NCBI GenBank assembly: GCA_964501185.1
Contig: CAZCRT010000049.1
Span: forward strand, 1 to 15,907
From: BS150m-G50 sp964501185 [NCBI: uncultured Bacteroidia bacterium]
GTDB lineage: Bacteria; CAIWAD01; BS150m-G50
Length of the DNA: 15,907 nt
Reading direction: 5' to 3'
Part shown: positions 7,542-15,447 of the stretch, one piece after another
How positions within the stretch are numbered: position 1 is the first letter of the stretch
Layout: every line of letters begins with the position of its first letter
The notes under the pieces: generated by a model
Told to the model about the DNA's origin: nothing
Seen by the model: only the letters and a program-made list of their open reading frames with translations
The model's database searches: none
Made by a program: the position numbers and the translations under genes

Positions 7542-9245
7542 ATGAATTCCCAACTTTCCAGGAAAGCACTCATCCCTGTGCTGCTGTTGACCTGCAGCGT
7601 ACTGGTGATGGGCAAGGGAACCGGACTTATCAGTACCGGTTCAACTCAACTACAGGTAACTGACAAGTCTGATTTCAATCCTGAGATCATGGAAGATCAT
7701 CTGGTCGAGGATTTTGAAAACGGCATGCCCGAAGACTGGACTCTGGAGACTCACGCCGGTTCTCCCGGCTGGCAGGTCGGTGACACCGTAGACGCTGGCC
7801 AGTCACAGTATCTGACGTTTCCGGATCACACTGACTTCGCTTATTGCAACAGCGATGACCAGGGTGATAACGTCACATTTGACGATTGGATGATTTCACC
7901 GGAGTTTGATGTTCCGGTAGCAGATTTTATCTATCTGGAATTTGCCAGCTACTTCCGCAACCAGCCCGATTCAGAGTGGAATAACTGGGGTGAAGTCTCC
8001 ATCCGCTCTGATGGCGGCGTCTGGACACAGATAGCCGAAATGGAAGCAACTGCGGGTAACGACTTTGAGCTCCTTTCTTATAATCTGGCTGACTGGGCCG
8101 GTGAAAGTGCTGTCCAGATCGGTTTCCATTTCTGGGATGAGGGGAACTGGGGTTTTGGCTGGGGTATTGACGACGTGCTTCTTTTCTCCGCTACGGGGGA
8201 CGTCTTCCCACCAGAGATTATAACTATCCCGATATACAATCATCTCAATCCACCCGATCCGATCAACATTGAGGCAACTGTTACTGATGACTCATATATC
8301 CTGAGTGCAACCCTTAACTACAGTGTTAACTGGGGTGACTGGGAAACAGTAGTCATGGTGAACACTTCCGGCGATGTGTGGGAAGCAGCTATTCCAGCGC
8401 AGGGGCAGGGATCCAATGTTGATTACTTCATCAGCGCTGTTGATCTCTCTGAAAATGCCAATGAAGGTACCACGCCGGAATTTGCCATGAATGTAAACAG
8501 CGTTGCCTGGTTGCATCGTGATGATGGTGAGGGCGAGAACGGTGTTGGTGGCAATGATGCCTGGTACGGCGCTGTTTCTTATAACCCGGCTTACCAACCG
8601 GTTACCATTAACATGATTGAAGTCTTCATGTTCTACGAAGAGACACTCGAATTCCACATATGGTCCCTCGACGGTGACGGTTTGCCTGACGCTGACCTGA
8701 TTACTCCTTTCGAAGCCGATGTGGTTGAGAGTCTGCCTACAGTAATTGCGCTTCCGGCACCGTTAGAGGTGAATCAGCCGTTCGCTATTGGTTTTTACAG
8801 TGCTGAAGCCGGTAACTACTGTAGCCTGGATGAGACAGGCTATTTCTTCGAGAACGCCACATTGGTGAATCTGGGTGACGAATGGGCACCATTGTCACAG
8901 TATGGCTATGCTGGCAATTACTATATCCGTGCCTTCGTACAGTATGAAAGTGAAGCGGTTACGCCACTTGCAGGTGAAGCAGGAAGCTTCTCACTGGCCC
9001 CCAATTACCCGAATCCCTTTAACCCGTCAACTACTATCGACTTCACTCTGGCACAACCTTCTGAAGTTGAAATCACCATCTATGATGTGACCGGTAGTAT
9101 GGTTGTTACACTGGTAGAGGGAAGCCGCGTTGCTGGCACACATTCTGTTGAATGGAATGCTGTTAATCAGCCATCCGGAATCTACTTCTACACTCTTCGT
9201 GTCGGTGAGCAGGCGTCCACACGTAAGATGGTATTGGTGAAGTAG
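7542..9245 (+). CDS. secreted choice-of-anchor J protein with type IX-like sorting domain
   Basis: The 567-residue protein has an N-terminal signal peptide (SRKALIPVLLLTCSVLVMG, about residues 5-24). Residues 52-216 resemble the MAM-like choice-of-anchor J/cleaved-adhesin domain, a beta-sandwich (VEDFENGMPEDWT … DDWMISPEFDV … WGIDDVLLF). An Ig/FN3-like domain follows (about 221-318), then a beta-rich region (about 320-475), then a C-terminal sorting domain from about 480 (YPNPFNPSTTI at 489, SGIYFYTLRVG, ending RKMVLVK). I see no catalytic motif. In FCB bacteria such C-terminal domains direct secretion or surface attachment, so it is probably a surface or extracellular adhesion/binding protein. 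AGGAGG at 7532-7537 is a strong ribosome site 4 nt before the ATG. The gene lies 69 bp after the TauE-like gene and may share its transcript; an intrinsic terminator follows at 9353. Confidence 0.8.
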   Translation: MNSQLSRKALIPVLLLTCSVLVMGKGTGLISTGSTQLQVTDKSDFNPEIMEDHLVEDFENGMPEDWTLETHAGSPGWQVGDTVDAGQSQYLTFPDHTDFAYCNSDDQGDNVTFDDWMISPEFDVPVADFIYLEFASYFRNQPDSEWNNWGEVSIRSDGGVWTQIAEMEATAGNDFELLSYNLADWAGESAVQIGFHFWDEGNWGFGWGIDDVLLFSATGDVFPPEIITIPIYNHLNPPDPINIEATVTDDSYILSATLNYSVNWGDWETVVMVNTSGDVWEAAIPAQGQGSNVDYFISAVDLSENANEGTTPEFAMNVNSVAWLHRDDGEGENGVGGNDAWYGAVSYNPAYQPVTINMIEVFMFYEETLEFHIWSLDGDGLPDADLITPFEADVVESLPTVIALPAPLEVNQPFAIGFYSAEAGNYCSLDETGYFFENATLVNLGDEWAPLSQYGYAGNYYIRAFVQYESEAVTPLAGEAGSFSLAPNYPNPFNPSTTIDFTLAQPSEVEITIYDVTGSMVVTLVEGSRVAGTHSVEWNAVNQPSGIYFYTLRVGEQASTRKMVLVK

Positions 9246-9337
9246 TGAAGTTGCAGTTACGCGAAGCGAAACTGCGAGATCGTCCTCAGGACGATCAAAG
9301 ATGGTATTGGTAAAGTAGTAACGCTGCAGTTTCGAGA
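9225..9337 (+). repeat. duplicated 3' end of the sorting-domain gene (73-bp period)
   Basis: The last codons and stop of the upstream gene (from 9225, encoding KMVLVK-stop) reappear from 9298 with few changes: the first 22 bases differ at one site and similarity continues to about position 37 of each copy. The second copy is outside any gene. It could be a local duplication, or the remnant tail of another sorting-domain gene left by recombination. Confidence 0.65.
9253..9296 (+). repeat. two adjacent hairpins between the duplicated tails
   Basis: The first hairpin pairs GCAGTT (9253-9258) with AACTGC (9270-9275), with an inner CGC-GAA-GCG stem. The second is GATCGTCC-TCA-GGACGATC (9278-9296), a perfect 8-bp stem with a 3-nt loop. 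Neither has a T-run, so they are not plain terminators. The arrangement resembles REP/BIME-type palindromic units, or a 3' mRNA-stabilising structure. Confidence 0.5.
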
Positions 9338-9352
9338 GAACAACACACAAGC

Positions 9353-9383
9353 GGGGGCGCCATAACGGTGCCCCCTGTTTTTG
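9353..9383 (+). terminator. intrinsic terminator after the secreted protein gene
   Basis: A 9-bp GC-rich stem (GGGGGCGCC at 9353-9361 with GGTGCCCCC at 9367-9375, one G-U pair) has a 5-nt ATAAC loop and is followed by TGTTTTT. It is only about 20 bp before the next start codon, so the LOG-like gene is either read-through or has a promoter I cannot see. Confidence 0.75.
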
Positions 9384-9403
9384 TAGAAAGTGAGGTTAGC
9401 TGC

Positions 9404-9901
9404 ATGGAGAATTCCAGTTCACCGTTGACGATAATCGGTGTTATGGGTTCCGGAGCTTCCGCCCTGCCGTCCGGTGTGATACAACTGGCCGGTGATGTCG
9501 GTCGTCTTGTAGCGCGTAATGGGTATGCCTTATTGACCGGTGGTCGTGATGGTATAATGTATCACGCTTCCCGTGGCGCTAAAGAAGCAGGTGGCATGGT
9601 AATTGGAATACTGCCCGGACGGGATGCTGCAGACTGTAATCCCTTTGTCGACATACCGATTATCACCGGCATCAGTGATGCCCGAAATCTGATCAACATA
9701 CTATCCTCCAGGGTTGTTATCGCCTTCGGTGGCGGCGGTGGAACCCTCTCCGAACTGGGAATGGCGCTCAAGAATGATGTACCGGTAATTGATTGCGGTG
9801 GATGGCGACTCCAGAATTCGCTTTTGCAACCCTCCCTTGGATTATATCCCGCCAATGATATCAACGCAGTAGAGAGGTTGTTGACAGAACTTCTAGGATA
9901 A
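9404..9901 (+). CDS. LOG/TIGR00725-like Rossmann protein
   Basis: The 165-residue protein resembles the TIGR00725/LOG (lysine decarboxylase-like, MoCo-carrier-like) family. Seen: a Rossmann-like N-terminus TIIGVMGSGA (9-18), YALLTGGRDGIM (41-52), SDARN (91-95) and the signature FGGGGGTLSELGMAL (108-122), corresponding to PGGxGTxxE of cytokinin-activating LOG enzymes. The proline of that motif is F here, as tolerated in TIGR00725 proteins. Canonical LOG enzymes cleave ribose-5-phosphate from nucleoside monophosphates; whether this short version does so is unknown. The ATG at 9404 has GAGGT at 9392-9396, 7 nt upstream; an in-frame GTG at 9368 lies inside the terminator stem and is unlikely. Confidence 0.8.
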   Translation: MENSSSPLTIIGVMGSGASALPSGVIQLAGDVGRLVARNGYALLTGGRDGIMYHASRGAKEAGGMVIGILPGRDAADCNPFVDIPIITGISDARNLINILSSRVVIAFGGGGGTLSELGMALKNDVPVIDCGGWRLQNSLLQPSLGLYPANDINAVERLLTELLG

Positions 9902-10026
9902 ACCGGGTCACTTCGGAAAAATACTTCAATCCGGTAATTATGCTCGCATATTGACCAATCAACGACTATTTTTCTGTTGCCATATCACCCGACCAATGCA
10001 ATGCCAACCATATCGAAGGAGTTTTG

Positions 10027-11148
10027 ATGCAAAGATTTAAAATGCTTACACGAACAGGCAAACGCCTTTCCCTGGTGTCGGCTCTGGCCCTGATTCTTTT
10101 CAGCGGTAGCGCACAGGCAGTTTACCAGATTGGAGATCAGGTCACTTCCAATTTCACACTCAATGATGTAAATGGTGTATCACATTCCCTGTTTGATTAT
10201 GAAGGGCAGTGTGTTCTGATGAATTTCTTCACCACTACCTGACCGAGTTGTGATGCGGAGGCTCCGCATATTCAGGCTTATCAGAACACATACGCAGACT
10301 ATAACATCAAAGTCCTGATGATCTGCGCCGGCAGTTCTTCACCTGCAGCTGTACAATCATGGTTAAACTCAAATGGTGTAACGACAGTAACCGCGCTGGT
10401 ATATGGTAATGGCGCTTACAGTCAGTACGGAAACAACTATGTCCCATACAATGTGTTTCTCGATGCTGATTTCATTGTCCGCTTCACCGCATCCGGATAC
10501 AGTCAATCTTACTATAATCAGTGGTGTGCATTGGCGGAGCAGTATGCCGTCGGCTGGGATTACCCTCAATATGAGGATTTATCCTATGAAATTACCTATG
10601 AGGATAACGGAGATGGTTTTCCCAATCCGGGTGAAACCTGTGAGCTGGAGATCACAGTTTCCAACCACAATTTCTGCCCCACCGGCACAGGTATTACCGG
10701 AACTGTCACTACAACCGATCCTGATATCACCATTGTCAACGGTGAGCTGGCTTTTCCCGATATTGAAGGTAATCAATCCGGAACAGCAATAAATACTCTG
10801 GTCATTGAAATCGATCCGGGTACCGAACCGCACGATGTTCTCTTCCAGGTGGAAATGGACAGTGACGGATTGCCGGAAACACAGCTACTCAGCTTCCAGT
10901 TGCCGCTTACTGCGCCCTGCGACCCACCTCAGCTTGCGATCGGGTATACCATTCTGGAAACATTTTCATATGCTACGCTGTTTATTTCCGGGGGGAATGG
11001 TGATGCATACATAGTTGAGAAGTCAGATAATCCTTATTCCGGTTTCGAGCTGTTGAGCATAGTACAGAATACACCGGCGGAAATCGATACGAAGATTGAT
11101 ATGGAGTATGGAACCTGGTTCTATCGTGTTCGCTCGGACTGCGAATAG
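10027..11148 (+). CDS. exported thioredoxin-like selenoprotein (UxxC), in-frame TGA read as Sec72
   Basis: I annotate one 373-residue protein reading through the TGA at 10240-10242. The upstream part has a signal peptide (to about AQA, residue 31) and the start of a TlpA/redoxin-like thioredoxin fold (GDQVTSNFTLNDVNG … CVLMNFFTTT). The TGA falls exactly where the first active-site cysteine belongs, giving U72-P-S-C75, and the same frame continues with EAPHIQAYQ … KVLMI and the YVPYNVFLDADF segment carrying the cis-proline (P140). An Ig-like domain (about 181-275) and an FN3-like tail to about 373 follow; no sorting domain is seen. A SECIS-like hairpin starts just after the TGA. It is a tandem paralogue of the gene at 11617. 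Likely role: thiol/selenol redox chemistry in the periplasm or outside the cell. The ATG at 10027 has AAGGAG (10016-10021) 5 nt upstream. A plain nonsense mutation is the alternative, made unlikely by the paralogue. Confidence 0.85.
10238..10276 (+). promoter_or_regulatory. SECIS-like element of the first selenoprotein gene
   Basis: Just after the TGA (10240-10242) a perfect 7-bp stem ATGCGGA (10253-10259)/TCCGCAT (10263-10269) holds a 3-nt loop GGC, beginning 17 nt after the TGA. A basal CCTGA/TCAGG pairing (10238-10242/10272-10276) includes the TGA itself. A UGA followed by a stem-loop with the apical loop about 16-37 nt downstream is what bacterial SelB recognises. Confidence 0.72.
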
Positions 11149-11616
11149 TCGATTTTCCCTGTTTGTTAACTACCGGAACTGGTAACTCAAAACCCCGCAC
11201 TGAGCGATGCTGCGGCATCCTTCAGGCGGGGTTATTACGTCAGGTGATCCGGACATGGCTTCATAATAAGTTGTTTTCCAATATACTCTGTAGACGGGCC
11301 GCCATCAATACGCTGCTATTTCTGACTCAATACACTTCCGGAACTGTTTTCGGTACCTGCCAGCATTAAAACCTACATATCCGGTGTTCGCAGTCCTATC
11401 AGCTTAACTACCCTGAAAAAGAAAAATACTTCTCTATAAACGATCTTGCTTGCATCTTCGCTGCCAGAAGAGTAGTATTTGTAACTAATAGTATCTTAAC
11501 AACTTGTGAGTTTGAACTGTACCTTTTCGCAATTGGAACAATTACAAAAACAGATATTAATCTGGAAAGATTTCAAGACTATTTGATCAGCAAACCTTAA
11601 CCGAACAGGAGACAAA
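11149..11616. other. intergenic region between the two selenoprotein genes
   Basis: These 468 bp hold a compound hairpin at 11191-11233, one ACACTTCCGGAA motif (11332-11343) shared with the palindrome at 149, and an imperfect inverted repeat AAATAC…GTATTT (11424-11480). The bases GAAAAATACTTC at 11421-11432 also occur at 9916-9927, upstream of the first selenoprotein gene. A clear -35/-10 pair is not seen. The stretch from 11480 to the ribosome site is AT-rich and unremarkable. Confidence 0.55.
11191..11233 (+). terminator. compound hairpin, probable transcript end of the first selenoprotein gene
   Basis: AACCCCGC (11191-11198) pairs with GCGGGGTT (11226-11233). Inside are CTGA/TCAG and GATGC/GCATC with a TGCG loop. 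The plus-strand tail (ATTACG) is poor in T, so termination may be weak or the structure may protect the 3' end. On the minus strand the tail is TTTT, but no minus-strand gene ends here. Confidence 0.45.
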
Positions 11617-13419
11617 ATGAAAAAGCGTCTTTCTCTGGTAACTATGCTGGCCCTGCTGCTTTTCAGTGGCGCGGCTCAAGCTGTTTATCAGGTAGGAGAT
11701 CAGGTGACTGACGATTTCACCCTGCAGGATGTGTATGGTGAAACTCATTCCCTTTCCGACTATCAGGGTCAATGCATATTGATGAACTTCTTCGCTACCT
11801 GGTGAGGTGGCTGTGCTGGGGAGGCTCCCCACTTACAGCAGTTTCACGACGAATTCAGCGAGCAGAACGTCAAAGTATTGATGATTGATATTGATAATTC
11901 AGAGAGTGCTGCACAGGTGATTGCCTGGATGAATGCCAACGGCGTATCAACCGTGACAACTCTGATCCAGGGTTCCACTGCATTTACCCCTTACAGCATG
12001 GGTTACATTCCGCACAATGTATTTCTGGATCCAGATTTTATCGTGCGGTTTACGAACTATGGTTATTCACAGGCTAACTACAACACCTGGGCAGACCTGG
12101 TAGAGCAGTATGCTATCGATTTCGATTATCCCTTTGTTGAGGAACTGACCTGGTCACTGACGGATGAAGGTAATGGTGACGATCATCCCGATGCCGGGGA
12201 AACCTGTACCATGACTTTTACTGTGGACAATCATGACGGTTGCGCGGAAGCGTTGAATGTTACCGGCGAGCTGTTCAATGATGATCCCTCAGTAGACATT
12301 ACCAATCCTTACTGCACATTTCCGGATATTGCCGGTGGTGAAACCGCGACCTCTACTACGGTTGAGTTCGTTGTTGATGAAGAGCTGGAAGCTCATGTAA
12401 CAACATTCAGTTTAACCGTTGACGCTGATAATCTGCAGGAACCGCGAGTATTCGAGTTCAGCTTCAGCATGGGACGAGCCAGCTGGCTGGTTGTTGATGA
12501 TGACGGTGGTGAAGAACACGCTGAGTGGATTGTATCCAGCCTGGATGAAATCGGCATGTATGTTGATGTCTGGGATGGCAGCACACCTGTCAGCAGTGAA
12601 ACCCTGAACAATTACGAAATTGTCTTCTGGGCCACCGGTACAAATGAGAGCACACTTGATGCTGATGAGCAGACTGCCGCCATGGGCTATCTCGATAACG
12701 GTGGTCATCTGCTGCTTTCCAGCCAGTATCTGGGTGAAGAGCTGGGTGATACCGAGTTCTTCAGCGATTATCTGCACGCTGAGCATGACATAGATAATGT
12801 TCAGTACAGCTGGGTCAACGGTGTTGCAGGAACTCCGATTGCCGACGGTATGGAGTTTCTCCTGGCCGGTAGTGGTGATGGTGCTGCCAACAGTACTTCC
12901 CCGAGCGCTGTTATTGCTATTGAGCCTGCAGTTGCTTTCCTCGAGTACACCGATCAGGGCGAATATGCCGGTACGCTGTATGACAGTGGAACCTATAAAG
13001 TAATCTATATGGGATTCCCGGTTGAAGCTATTGGCGGGCTGGCCGGTACTAACACACGCGCTGATTTCCTGGATGCCGCAATTCTGTGGTTTGGTGAAGC
13101 GCAGAGTGTGAACGATCGGCCTCAGGTTTCACTGCCTGATCAATTTGTGATGGCACGCGCCTATCCGAATCCCTTTAACCCGGTTACTACTGTAGAGATC
13201 AATCTGACAGCTAACGCAGCTGTCGAGCTTTCTTTCTACGATCTGCTGGGTGCCGAAGTGTATTCACAGTCTTTGGAGCAGCTCGCTGCCGGAACGCATC
13301 AGATGGAATTCAACGGTGCCGGGTTGGCCAGTGGCGTTTACTTCATGCGTCTCGATGCAACCCGTCTGCTGGATGGTGAGCATCAGGTTGAACAGTTGAA
13401 GTTGAACCTCGTCAAATAG
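11617..13419 (+). CDS. surface-sorted thioredoxin-like selenoprotein (UxxC), in-frame TGA read as Sec63
   Basis: I annotate one 600-residue protein reading through the TGA at 11803-11805. Order of parts: signal peptide ending AAQA (residue 22); thioredoxin/redoxin-like domain (about 23-168) with active site FFATW-U63-G-G-C66, EAPHLQQF, and cis-proline in YIPHNVFLDPD (P132); Ig-like domain (about 172-285); a glutamine-amidotransferase-like flavodoxin-type domain (about 288-495, starting WLVVDDDGGEEHAEW and containing YLDNGGHLLLSSQ) of the sort found in large FCB secreted proteins; and a sorting domain (YPNPFNP at 516-522, SGVYFMRL, ending LKLNLVK). It is the longer tandem paralogue of the upstream gene: the N-termini and the UGA position match closely. 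Probably displayed at the cell surface or secreted, with selenol redox activity. The ATG at 11617 has AGGAG (11607-11611) 5 nt upstream. A bidirectional terminator follows at 13506. Confidence 0.88.
11803..11839 (+). promoter_or_regulatory. SECIS-like element of the second selenoprotein gene
   Basis: The TGA at 11803-11805 is followed by an outer stem GCTGT/ACAGC (11810-11814/11835-11839) and an apical stem TGGGGA/TCCCCA (11817-11822/11826-11831) with loop GGC. The loop begins 17 nt after the TGA, exactly as in the paralogue, and the GGAGGCTCC core is identical although the flanking stem bases differ. Compensating changes in the stem support a conserved structure. Confidence 0.74.
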
Positions 13420-13447
13420 GGCAACGCTGACTGACGCACCGTTGCCC
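13419..13447 (+). repeat. hairpin immediately after the second selenoprotein gene
   Basis: GGGCAACG (13419-13426) pairs perfectly with CGTTGCCC (13440-13447) around a 13-nt loop, beginning at the last base of the stop codon. No T-run follows, so it is a 3' structure in front of the real terminator at 13506. Confidence 0.45.
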
Positions 13448-13505
13448 GCGCAGTTTGAAGCTGACAGCTTTCAGCAGCAGCTTAAACAGCGCTTGTATTA
13501 TAGAA

Positions 13506-13533
13506 AAAGCCCCGGTCATGTGGCCGGGGCTTT
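13506..13533. terminator. bidirectional intrinsic terminator
   Basis: AAAGCCCCGG (13506-13515) pairs perfectly with CCGGGGCTTT (13524-13533) around an 8-nt loop. On the minus strand the stem is followed by further T (TTTTT in all), and on the plus strand by TTTCTG. It lies between convergent genes and can serve both the selenoprotein gene and proS. Confidence 0.8.
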
Positions 13534-13587
13534 CTGTATCACGTTGTTTCGTCCTGATGCAGTTATGAACTCAATTTGTATCACATT

Positions 13588-15294
13588 TTAAAGATCAGCC
13601 AGCAGCTCCTTCACCTTACCGAGTAATTCTTCCGGTTCGAGTAGCAGCCGTTCTCCGTTGTGACGGGTTTTCAACTCCACCTTGCCTTCCTGCAATGATC
13701 GATCACCCAGCACAACCTGCAGGGGGAATCCCAGCAGATCAGCGTCCTTCATCTTGAACCCGCCACGCACCGGGCGATCATCGAACACCGCTTCGATTCC
13801 AGCTTCCAGCAGTTCCTCATAGATTTTCTCTGCCAGCTGCATCGCCTCGTCGTTCTTTGCATTCAACGGTATGACATGAACCTGATACGGTGCCAGTGCG
13901 CAGTTCCAGATAATACCGTTTTCATCGTGGTTCTGTTCAATATAGGTGGCCAGCATGCGACCGATACCGATCCCGTAGGATCCCATGATGATCGGCTTGT
14001 CTTTGCCACCCTCGTCGAGAAAAGTAGCACCCATAGCAGCTGAGTATTTGGTACCCAGTTTAAATATGTGGCCGATTTCAATTGCCCGCACGATTCTCAA
14101 AGGCTCGCCACACTCAGGGCAGGGTTCATCTGCCTTGACCGAAACCAGATTAAAGAACTCAGCAGCTTCGAGGTCACGTGCCACATCGACACCTTTGATA
14201 TGATAGTCTTTTTTCAGAGCGCCGGTTACCATGCCAATGCGTCCTTTAAGGCGCTTATCTGCCAGCACTCTTATTTTCTCTGGTAATCCGACTGCACCCA
14301 GATAACCGATCGGGGTACCGGTGTGAGTCATTACCTCCTCAGGTTCCGCCTGGCGGAACTGTGCACCCAGTCTTGATTCAAGTTTGCTCTCGTTGATTTC
14401 GTCACAGCCGGTTACACAGACCAGCACCGGTTTATCATTAGCGATATAGAGGATGGACTTGATAAAATTGGAGGGGTCCTGCTGCAGGAAAGTGGCCACC
14501 TCTTCGATGGTGCCATATCCCGGTGTTGCGACATCCTCCAGCTCAGCCGGTTGCCCTTCAAGATTGTCATATCTGGTCCGGCTGGTCGCGATTTCCAGAT
14601 TGGCAGCGTATTCACAGCTCTTACAGAGCGCGCAGACATCCTCGCCCGCCTCCGATTCCGCCATAAATTCCTGCGAACCGGAACCACCCATCAAACCACT
14701 GGAGGCGCCCACCACGAAATAATTAAGGCCGACCTGTCCGAAGATGCGGCAATAGGAATCATGCTGTGCATCGTAGCTCTCATCCAGGCTGGCTTTGCTG
14801 GCGTTCAGTGAGTAAGCATCCTTCATGATGAACTGACGGGTACGCAGTTCTCCGGAACGGGGGCGTGGTTCGTCACGGAATTTGGTCTGCATCTGGTACC
14901 ACATCTGTGGCAGTTGCTTGTATGAACGGATTTCACCACGTGCCACACTGCAGATGATCTCCTCATGTGTCGGCGCCAGTGCCAGTGTGCGTCCCTTACG
15001 ATCGGTAAGGCGGAACATCTCCCCGCCGAAATCAGTGTTGCGGCCGGTTTCATCCCAGACTTCAATCGGATTGATAGCAGGCAACTGGAACTCCTGACCA
15101 CCGATGGCATCCTGTTCCCTTCGAACAATATCCATCGCTTTGCGAGCTGCGCGCCAACCTAAAGGCAGGTAAGAATAGATACCTGCAGCCAGGGGACGGA
15201 TCAATCCCGCTCTCAGCATCAGCTGATGACTGGAAATGACCGCGTCGGCCGGGACCTCTTTCAAGGTGGGTGTGAAGTTTTTACTTAAACGCAT
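13588..15294 (-). CDS. proS: proline--tRNA ligase (bacterial type with editing domain)
   Basis: The 568-residue enzyme charges tRNA-Pro with proline in the cytoplasm. It is the bacterial-type ProRS: class II catalytic core with motif 2 at FRDEPRPRSGELRTRQ (139-154), then KDAYS, and motif 3 at GSYGIGIGRML (438-448); a YbaK/INS editing domain inserted at about 255-375, which hydrolyses Ala-tRNA-Pro; the characteristic cysteines CALCKSCEYAAN (221 onward) and CPECGEPL (392-399); and an anticodon-binding domain from about 470. Length and all motifs are normal. The ATG at 15294 is chosen because GAAGG (15301-15305) lies 6 nt upstream; a TTG two codons earlier would abut it. It is transcribed alone, convergent with the selenoprotein gene. 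Confidence 0.97.
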   Translation of the reverse strand: MRLSKNFTPTLKEVPADAVISSHQLMLRAGLIRPLAAGIYSYLPLGWRAARKAMDIVRREQDAIGGQEFQLPAINPIEVWDETGRNTDFGGEMFRLTDRKGRTLALAPTHEEIICSVARGEIRSYKQLPQMWYQMQTKFRDEPRPRSGELRTRQFIMKDAYSLNASKASLDESYDAQHDSYCRIFGQVGLNYFVVGASSGLMGGSGSQEFMAESEAGEDVCALCKSCEYAANLEIATSRTRYDNLEGQPAELEDVATPGYGTIEEVATFLQQDPSNFIKSILYIANDKPVLVCVTGCDEINESKLESRLGAQFRQAEPEEVMTHTGTPIGYLGAVGLPEKIRVLADKRLKGRIGMVTGALKKDYHIKGVDVARDLEAAEFFNLVSVKADEPCPECGEPLRIVRAIEIGHIFKLGTKYSAAMGATFLDEGGKDKPIIMGSYGIGIGRMLATYIEQNHDENGIIWNCALAPYQVHVIPLNAKNDEAMQLAEKIYEELLEAGIEAVFDDRPVRGGFKMKDADLLGFPLQVVLGDRSLQEGKVELKTRHNGERLLLEPEELLGKVKELLADL

Positions 15295-15419
15295 ATTCAA
15301 CCTTCGTTTGGTGTTTGGTTCCGGGTTAGTTCTTATCTTCTCCAGCCATTGACAGCTGCAACAGCAACACCGTTGTCCTGACGACCAAAAGCTTAGCCAG
15401 AACGTCTCACGATGTTAAT

Positions 15420-15447
15420 GGTATAGTATTTCCTACTTCCTTGCCAA
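15420..15447 (-). promoter_or_regulatory. proS: candidate proS promoter
   Basis: On the minus strand TTGGCA (15447-15442) is followed by a 16-bp spacer and TATACC (15425-15420). The -35 matches five of six consensus bases, the -10 only four. It overlaps the left arm of an 11-bp inverted repeat. The leader to the start codon would be about 120 nt. Confidence 0.35.

Noticed and set aside
9368-9403. Longer GTG start for the LOG-like gene
   Set aside because: The GTG lies in the terminator stem and the family sequence begins after the ATG at 9404, which has a proper ribosome site.
10024-11148. Pseudogene by nonsense mutation, or two separate short genes
   Set aside because: Both paralogues have the TGA at the same catalytic column, the frame is intact on both sides, the second halves lack ribosome sites and start in mid-domain, and hairpins follow each TGA at the same distance.
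10240-11805. TGA recoded as an ordinary sense codon (alternative genetic code)
   Set aside because: TGA ends the ychF-like, DUF885-like and TauE-like genes in this window, so it is a normal stop except at the two SECIS-associated sites.
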